Below, piece after piece: positions 35,724 through 40,726 of a stretch of DNA of 40,726 bases (position 1 is the stretch's first letter; each line of letters opens with the position of its first letter). The DNA comes from Methylacidimicrobium fagopyrum. Lineage in GTDB: Bacteria > Verrucomicrobiota > Verrucomicrobiia > Limisphaerales > UBA11358. The stretch is taken from contig JAMFSJ010000060.1 of the NCBI GenBank assembly GCA_026225255.1, positions 1-40,726 of the forward strand. The letters are read 5' to 3'. The notes beneath the pieces are model-generated. The model saw only the letters and a list, made by a program, of their open reading frames with translations. It was not told where the DNA came from and did no database searches. A program made the position numbers and the translations under genes.

Positions 35724-38700
35724 TCACCACGCAACCGGCAGCAGCGCAGTGGCGATGGTATTTGTGTCCGCGCGTTCGCTCAACGATTGCACGATGGCGG
35801 CGAAGGAACGTTTCACCTGGCCTTCAAAAATCGTCTGGCCGTTGGCTTGCACGCGAATGGGTTGATCGAGACTGAGTAATTTATCGGACAATCGCAGCAT
35901 CAATTTTCCGTGCGCCAGTGATTCGATGGTGATGGTTTGACCGGTGACGTTCGCGGCGTAAATTTCATTCGCTGAGGCCGTGGCAGGATCGTGTGCGAGC
36001 CAGTAAAAACGTTGGTGCGTGAGGTTATCGTTATCCAACCAAACGACGCGTTGCGGCCAATCGGTGCGCGCCAAGGGCACCATGCGCGGGATCATTTCAG
36101 ATTCGCGATTTTGCATGTGATGCGGCAAGCCGGGATAAATCGTAAGCCGATGCGCGTAACCCGTCGGATCGGTGGCTTGCAGCGCATCCATTTTCGCGCT
36201 GAATTGGCCGACGATGACGTTGCGATTGTAGGCGGCATCCGCGCCGCCCATGTAAAGAAAGAACGGCAGATTGCGAAGCCCTTCCGGCGTGACGCTGTTC
36301 GGATGACCGGCGCACATCGCCGCGGCGGCAAAACGATCCGCCATGCGCGGCGCGAGTTGATACACGCCATCGCCGCCCGCCGAGTAACCGATGAGATAAA
36401 CGTGATGCGGATCCACGCCGCGTTGCAAAATCATGTCCGCAATCAAACGATCAAGCAGTTCATCCGTCCACGGCACATGCCACATGTCCCACGTGTTCGC
36501 GGGCGCGCGGGGCGCGACGTTGATACTGCCGGGCGGAAATTCATAGCGCCCAAAATAGCCTTTCCAGTTCGCATCATTTTCCGCTTCCGTCCCCTGCCCG
36601 CCGCCGTGCAAGGTGATCCACAAACTGTGCAGACCGTCGGGCGCGTCGCCGAAAGTTTTTTCCATCCACTTGAGCGAATGCTCACCGACCACAATTTTTT
36701 GCGCGGCCAATTCGGCTGCCGCCGCCGCGCTTTGTTTGGCGTGAACATCATTCCAAGCCAATGAAATTAGGCGTGCGGTATCGGCTTGGGAAAAGTTTAT
36801 ATCCGGTTTGATCGCTGGCAGCGTCAACCATTTTTCAGCCGCCCGCACAGCGGGCGGCACGGGTGTCAGTTCAGCCCAATTGAAATCCAGTGTTTGCGAA
36901 AGGCTGCACTGCGCGCAGGACCACAATTTTTCCCGCACTTCGCCGTGATAATTAAAACGGAACGTCACCGTGGCCGCGCCCGCTGGCAATTTGAAATCCG
37001 GCATGTCATTGAGGTCAGCGAAAACGGCACGCGTATAATTGGTGGCTAATAATTCATCCGCCGCCGAACGCATTTCAACCGCAGCGGGCAAACGTTCACC
37101 GCCTGCTTGCGCGAACAGGCGCACGTGGACGACTTGCGCGTTAACGACGTTCGTATCCGTCGCCAGCGCGGCATAACGCACGGAAACATTCACGGCGGGA
37201 ACATCGTGCGTGTCGTTCCACGACAACGGAAAATACGTGCCGGTGCGACGCCAGCTTGAGGCGTAGATTTGATGAAACGGATCGGCACTGCGCGCGGTGA
37301 TCGCCGCGTCTTGATTGAACCAACCGCGGTCGAGACCTGCTTTATCGTATTCATCCGCGCCGGTGAAAAACCAGCCGTTGTCCCAGATTTCCACCCATGT
37401 ATGATTGCCTTCTTTTTGTGCCCATTCCGGCACGCCGACGATGCGCGCAGGCACGCCGACCGCGCGGCACGCGTCCACGAGAATGATGGACAAACCGGTG
37501 CAAGTCGCCTTGCCTTGCTCGATGGATTCTTTCGGACTTTGATTATTACGTTTACGACCGAGGTTGTAATGCACCTTGATTTGATTGAACAATTCGCGAT
37601 TCAACGCCTGGGCGGCGTCGGTGGCGTTGGTGCAATCACGCACAATTTCCGGAGCCATTTTGCAAAAATTTTCACGCCACGGATCGCGCGGTTCATCGAG
37701 CGAGGCATACGGCAGCACGTCGTTGAAATAAATTCGTTCGGGCACATTTTTCGCCCACGGATAACGTTCACGGGCGGCGAGCGCGAGTTTGAGATTGGTC
37801 ATCAAAAAATCTTCCGTCAACGTCGCGCGATCGCCGGGCGGCATATTATCCACGAGAAAATACGCCGCCCGCCAGCCGAGTTCGCCGTAAGTTTTTTGGG
37901 CGTCGGCGATAAATTGATCGGTCACCTTCAGCATCGGTTCGTCCAATATCAACAAGCGATCCTGACGGATCCGCCAGACGTGTTGGGTATTGCCGTCAGA
38001 AAAGTTGACCGCGCAAATATAACCGTCCGCCGTCATTTGGAGGGCGGCGGGCGATTTATTTTCGGAAAGGCCCAGGGCGGCGGTATTCGTCGCCCACACC
38101 GCGTGCGCTTTGAAAAAATCCCGTTGCGCATAATAAATTGCGAGGGCTAAATCGTGCGCGGATTTTCCGGGAATCGACGCGACCGAAATTTTTTCAGCCA
38201 CCGGCTGGCGCGTGAATTGAACCTGTCCCCACATTTCCGGCCGGTGCATGTCCACCACGCCTTGCGGCGACCAGACCCAATTGTCTTCCGGGGTGGACGG
38301 AATTTTTTGTTCCGCGCCATTCGTCACGACGATCTGCCATTCGACACGCGAAAAATTAATGCGCCATTGTTCACCTTCCGTCGGCGGCCCGGCGTGACGT
38401 GCGTGTTCGGCCAACGCTTGCCACGGAAACGCAATTTCCACCGACCAGCCTTGGTCGGTATCGGCGGGATTATTCAACGTGCCGCGAATTTGCACGGCGG
38501 TTTTTGTGCCGGGAATTTCCCATTCATTGTGCGGCTGACCGCCATCCATGTAAGGTTTATCAAGCAGCAAATCCCACGTCGTGTTGAGCGCGTTCATCTC
38601 GAACTCGTAATACGGTTGCGTATTACCTTTCGGATCCATGAACACTTCAAAATCCGGGTCTTGAAAAATAACGGAATCGTGATTCGTCAACGTCGCCCTA

Positions 38701-39035
38701 ACGTGCGGCTCTGCCAGTTCGGCGGCGATATAGAGATAGTTGTCATCCCACAACATTTTAGCGCGCGTGCGAAAACGCGGCTTGGCTTTGTCGGCGCCTT
38801 GAATATCGACAAAGTCGCTGGTCCACGCGGCCTGCGCCCAGGCGGACTCGTCTAATTTCCCATCTATGACCAATGGCGAATCCGCGTGGCGGCACACATA
38901 ATTTTCCGGCATGATCGGCGCCATTTTATTCAGCCAGTCCGCCGACTCCGCCGCGAATAATGCGAGCGGTGCGAAGACGAATCCGCCCACCAGCAGTGCG
39001 GTTGGGAGCGATAAAAAAAGAAATCTCGGACGCAT
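35724..39035 (-). CDS. exported CBM9-like / transglutaminase-like / esterase fusion protein
   Basis: The 1103-aa protein has a signal peptide (cleavage near 'LALFAAE'). A CBM9-like domain spans about 50-275 ('PLVIDGKLDESAWAQAAW', 'YLYIAAEL', 'FEVFMDPKGN'). A transglutaminase-like domain follows at about 420-575 with C512 (GKATCTGLS), H545 (NHTWVEI) and D552. An alpha/beta-hydrolase of the PHB-depolymerase/Esterase type fills about 795-985 with S885 (GYSAGG), D933 and H972, and 'LHGGG' as oxyanion loop. It would be periplasmic or secreted. Such carbohydrate-binding plus esterase arrangements suggest attack on a plant or algal polysaccharide; the transglutaminase-like unit may be a protease or structural domain. 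It is divergent from the GH106 gene. Confidence 0.85.
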   Translation of the reverse strand: MRPRFLFLSLPTALLVGGFVFAPLALFAAESADWLNKMAPIMPENYVCRHADSPLVIDGKLDESAWAQAAWTSDFVDIQGADKAKPRFRTRAKMLWDDNYLYIAAELAEPHVRATLTNHDSVIFQDPDFEVFMDPKGNTQPYYEFEMNALNTTWDLLLDKPYMDGGQPHNEWEIPGTKTAVQIRGTLNNPADTDQGWSVEIAFPWQALAEHARHAGPPTEGEQWRINFSRVEWQIVVTNGAEQKIPSTPEDNWVWSPQGVVDMHRPEMWGQVQFTRQPVAEKISVASIPGKSAHDLALAIYYAQRDFFKAHAVWATNTAALGLSENKSPAALQMTADGYICAVNFSDGNTQHVWRIRQDRLLILDEPMLKVTDQFIADAQKTYGELGWRAAYFLVDNMPPGDRATLTEDFLMTNLKLALAARERYPWAKNVPERIYFNDVLPYASLDEPRDPWRENFCKMAPEIVRDCTNATDAAQALNRELFNQIKVHYNLGRKRNNQSPKESIEQGKATCTGLSIILVDACRAVGVPARIVGVPEWAQKEGNHTWVEIWDNGWFFTGADEYDKAGLDRGWFNQDAAITARSADPFHQIYASSWRRTGTYFPLSWNDTHDVPAVNVSVRYAALATDTNVVNAQVVHVRLFAQAGGERLPAAVEMRSAADELLATNYTRAVFADLNDMPDFKLPAGAATVTFRFNYHGEVREKLWSCAQCSLSQTLDFNWAELTPVPPAVRAAEKWLTLPAIKPDINFSQADTARLISLAWNDVHAKQSAAAAAELAAQKIVVGEHSLKWMEKTFGDAPDGLHSLWITLHGGGQGTEAENDANWKGYFGRYEFPPGSINVAPRAPANTWDMWHVPWTDELLDRLIADMILQRGVDPHHVYLIGYSAGGDGVYQLAPRMADRFAAAAMCAGHPNSVTPEGLRNLPFFLYMGGADAAYNRNVIVGQFSAKMDALQATDPTGYAHRLTIYPGLPHHMQNRESEMIPRMVPLARTDWPQRVVWLDNDNLTHQRFYWLAHDPATASANEIYAANVTGQTITIESLAHGKLMLRLSDKLLSLDQPIRVQANGQTIFEGQVKRSFAAIVQSLSERADTNTIATALLPVAW

Positions 39036-39117
39036 CCGCGCAGCATGAGAGCAACGGGGAAATTTGACAAGCCATGAAAGAAAAATCCAGAGAAGCTCCC
39101 AACTTCAAAACCGCCGC

Positions 39118-39186
39118 GGAGCGCCGATCTCCTGATCGGCTCGAAGATATTTTTTACCGACGTGCCGATCAGGAGATCGGCGCTCC
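39118..39186. repeat. REP-like palindromic element, copy D
   Basis: GGAGCGCCGATCTCCTGATC begins the left unit at 39118 and its reverse complement ends the right unit at 39186; both units have stem GCCGATC/GATCGGC. It lies between the divergent fusion-protein and GH106 genes, so a terminator role is unlikely here. Confidence 0.85.
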
Positions 39187-39272
39187 GACGCTTCGGCTAA
39201 CCGATTTCGGTGATAGACGTTTCAGCATCGTCGCGGTTAACTTGGCGCAAGCACAATAAAAATTTCAACCAC

Positions 39273-40726
39273 ATGATTAAATCGTCACGTCTATTGCTCG
39301 GCTCAGCCGCAATGTGTTTCGCCCTGAACGCTGCCGCTGCGCCTACAGATCCACTGGAAACGGGTTTTCTTAATCCGCCCGATTCCGCCAAGCCGCAGAC
39401 GTGGTGGCATTGGATGAATGGCAATATTAGCAAGGTCGGCATCACCGCCGATCTCGAAGCGATGAAACAGATCGGTCTTGGCGGGGCGACGATCGTGAAT
39501 GTGGATTGCGGGATTCCCGCCGGCGATGTGCCGTTCATGAGCCCGGCGTGGCGCGAAGATTTTAAGTTCGCCGTGCAAGAAGCGGATCGGCTCAATCTCA
39601 AATTGTGCGTGGAAAATTGCGCTGGTTGGTCGAGCAGCGGCGGCCCGTGGAACACGACGACGAATGCGATGCAGCGTTTGACCTCAAGTGAAACGCGCGT
39701 GGTCGGGCCGACGAATTTTGATGAAGTGTTATCATCGCCGCCGGTCACGCTCGGGTTTTATCGCGACATCGCGGTGCTCGCTTTCAAAGCTCCCGCCGTC
39801 GTAAAAAATGCCGATGAAAGCACGTCGTTCGTGCCGGCAAAATTGGAAATCCAACGCGCCACTTACGGGGGCGAAAGCAGTGGCCATTCGCTGGATGTGA
39901 AAGCCAAGCTCGAGACCCTGATCCGCAGCGGCCAAAGATCTTTAGTCGCCAACAATGACGAACTCGGCGGCGACCCGGCATTTGGCGAAGTCAAACAATT
40001 GCGCGTCGAGTTCACCCTCGATGGCAAGTCCGGCACGGCGACAGCGGATGAAGGCGATACCCTGATTTTGCCCACCCACGTTGGCGAAATGGCGAAGACG
40101 CGGTCGTTTGGAAAATCTTCAGTCGACCGCACTTTCGTCCAGCCGCCACCTGCCAATTCTTTCACCTCGGCCGCCAGCATTCCGCACGACGAGGTGCTGG
40201 ATTTGACCTCGAAACTTTCCGCCGATGGCCATCTCAACTGGAAAGTTCCGGCGGGCAATTGGATTATTTTGCGGCTCGGTTACACGCCGACCGGCGTGAA
40301 TAATCATCCGGCGCCCGAATCCGGTTTAGGTTTGGAATGCGATAAATTCAGCAAGACCGCGCTGGATGCGCATTGGAATGGCTTCATGCAAAAAGTGCTC
40401 GATGACATCGGCCCGCTCGCGGGCAAATCGTTGAACGCTTCGCTCATTGATAGCTACGAAGTTGGCGGTCAGGATTGGACGGAAAAGTTCCGCGCTGAAT
40501 TCGAAAAACGGCGCGGCTACGATCCGCTGAAATTTTTACCAACGTTCACGCGGCACACGGTGGACAGCCCGGCGGTCACGGAACGTTTTCTGTGGGACAT
40601 GCGCCGCACGGTGGCGGATTTATTTGCGGATAATTACTTCGGCCATTTCGCCGAACTATGCCGCGAGCACGGCTTGCTGAACGCAGTGGAACCTTACACC
40701 GGACCGTTTGAATCGCTGCAATGCGG
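39273..40726 (+). CDS. GH106-like glycosidase (alpha-L-rhamnosidase family), runs off the right edge
   Basis: The first 484 codons are present. A signal peptide (MIKSSRLLLGSAAMCFALNAAAA) is followed by 'PPDSAKPQTWWHWMNGNISKVGI', the conserved start of GH106 and related large glycosidases, then 'DLEAMKQIGLGGATIVNV', 'LCVENCAGWSSSGGPW' and a later 'LIDSYEVGGQDWTEKFRAEFEKRRGYDPL' stretch, which holds catalytic-type acids in this family. GH106 enzymes remove rhamnose from pectic rhamnogalacturonan and other glycans in the periplasm or outside. The ATG at 39273 is the first in frame and gives a good signal peptide. Full length is expected to be around 900 aa or more. The neighbour esterase fusion suggests a shared substrate. 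Confidence 0.85.
   Translation, partial: MIKSSRLLLGSAAMCFALNAAAAPTDPLETGFLNPPDSAKPQTWWHWMNGNISKVGITADLEAMKQIGLGGATIVNVDCGIPAGDVPFMSPAWREDFKFAVQEADRLNLKLCVENCAGWSSSGGPWNTTTNAMQRLTSSETRVVGPTNFDEVLSSPPVTLGFYRDIAVLAFKAPAVVKNADESTSFVPAKLEIQRATYGGESSGHSLDVKAKLETLIRSGQRSLVANNDELGGDPAFGEVKQLRVEFTLDGKSGTATADEGDTLILPTHVGEMAKTRSFGKSSVDRTFVQPPPANSFTSAASIPHDEVLDLTSKLSADGHLNWKVPAGNWIILRLGYTPTGVNNHPAPESGLGLECDKFSKTALDAHWNGFMQKVLDDIGPLAGKSLNASLIDSYEVGGQDWTEKFRAEFEKRRGYDPLKFLPTFTRHTVDSPAVTERFLWDMRRTVADLFADNYFGHFAELCREHGLLNAVEPYTGPFESLQC

Noticed and set aside
37269..38150. 293-codon plus-strand frame opposite the esterase fusion
   Set aside because: The minus-strand transglutaminase-like motif lies here; the plus frame is an Arg/His-rich shadow.

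Overview
The window looks like a chromosome segment of a Verrucomicrobiota bacterium. This rests on family content rather than a marker gene: lamin-tail/CotH surface proteins, a divergent ThuA and Gfo/Idh/MocA pair, CBM9 and GH106 carbohydrate enzymes, a recurring C-terminal domain ending near 'RxYRVL', intergenic palindromes of REP type, and few visible Shine-Dalgarno sequences. No rRNA, tRNA, CRISPR, transposase or integrase gene was seen.

Layout. 1-514: a 21-bp tandem repeat array and AT-rich DNA. 515-5117: an FnIII protein, a ThuA protein, a Tat-exported Gfo/Idh/MocA oxidoreductase, trpG/pabA and a small membrane protein. 5140-5460: two adjacent gene relics, the 3' end of a second trpG followed by a decayed 5' end of pgm. 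5504-9524: a CHASE2 class III nucleotide cyclase divergent from a FecR-domain protein and an outer-membrane barrel. 9528-25570: a large electron-transfer cluster. 25778-27418: intact pgm. 27504-33194: a very long lamin-tail/CotH gene split by one in-frame TAG. 33434-40726: an L,D-transpeptidase, a class IV aminotransferase (pabC-like), a CBM9-transglutaminase-esterase fusion, and the start of a GH106 glycosidase.

The electron-transfer cluster is the most interesting part. One minus-strand operon encodes a membrane-anchored FAD/[2Fe-2S] reductase, a protein joining two cyclic-nucleotide-binding domains to a 16-cysteine (four [4Fe-4S]) ferredoxin, a 37-aa small protein, a probable diheme cytochrome b, and a membrane-anchored decaheme cytochrome c with a Cys-rich N-terminal repeat. 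The last four genes are joined by ATGA stop/start overlaps. Plus-strand genes add a tetraheme cytochrome, an outer-membrane barrel, an exported decaheme cytochrome with a beta-propeller tail, and an NHL propeller. Read together they suggest a route from NAD(P)H through the inner membrane and periplasm to an outer-membrane porin-cytochrome pair, possibly controlled by a cyclic nucleotide from the neighbouring cyclase. This is inference from gene content. Copies of the pgm start region lie on both sides of the whole cyclase-plus-cytochrome block, which suggests it was inserted into an ancestral trpG-pgm neighbourhood.
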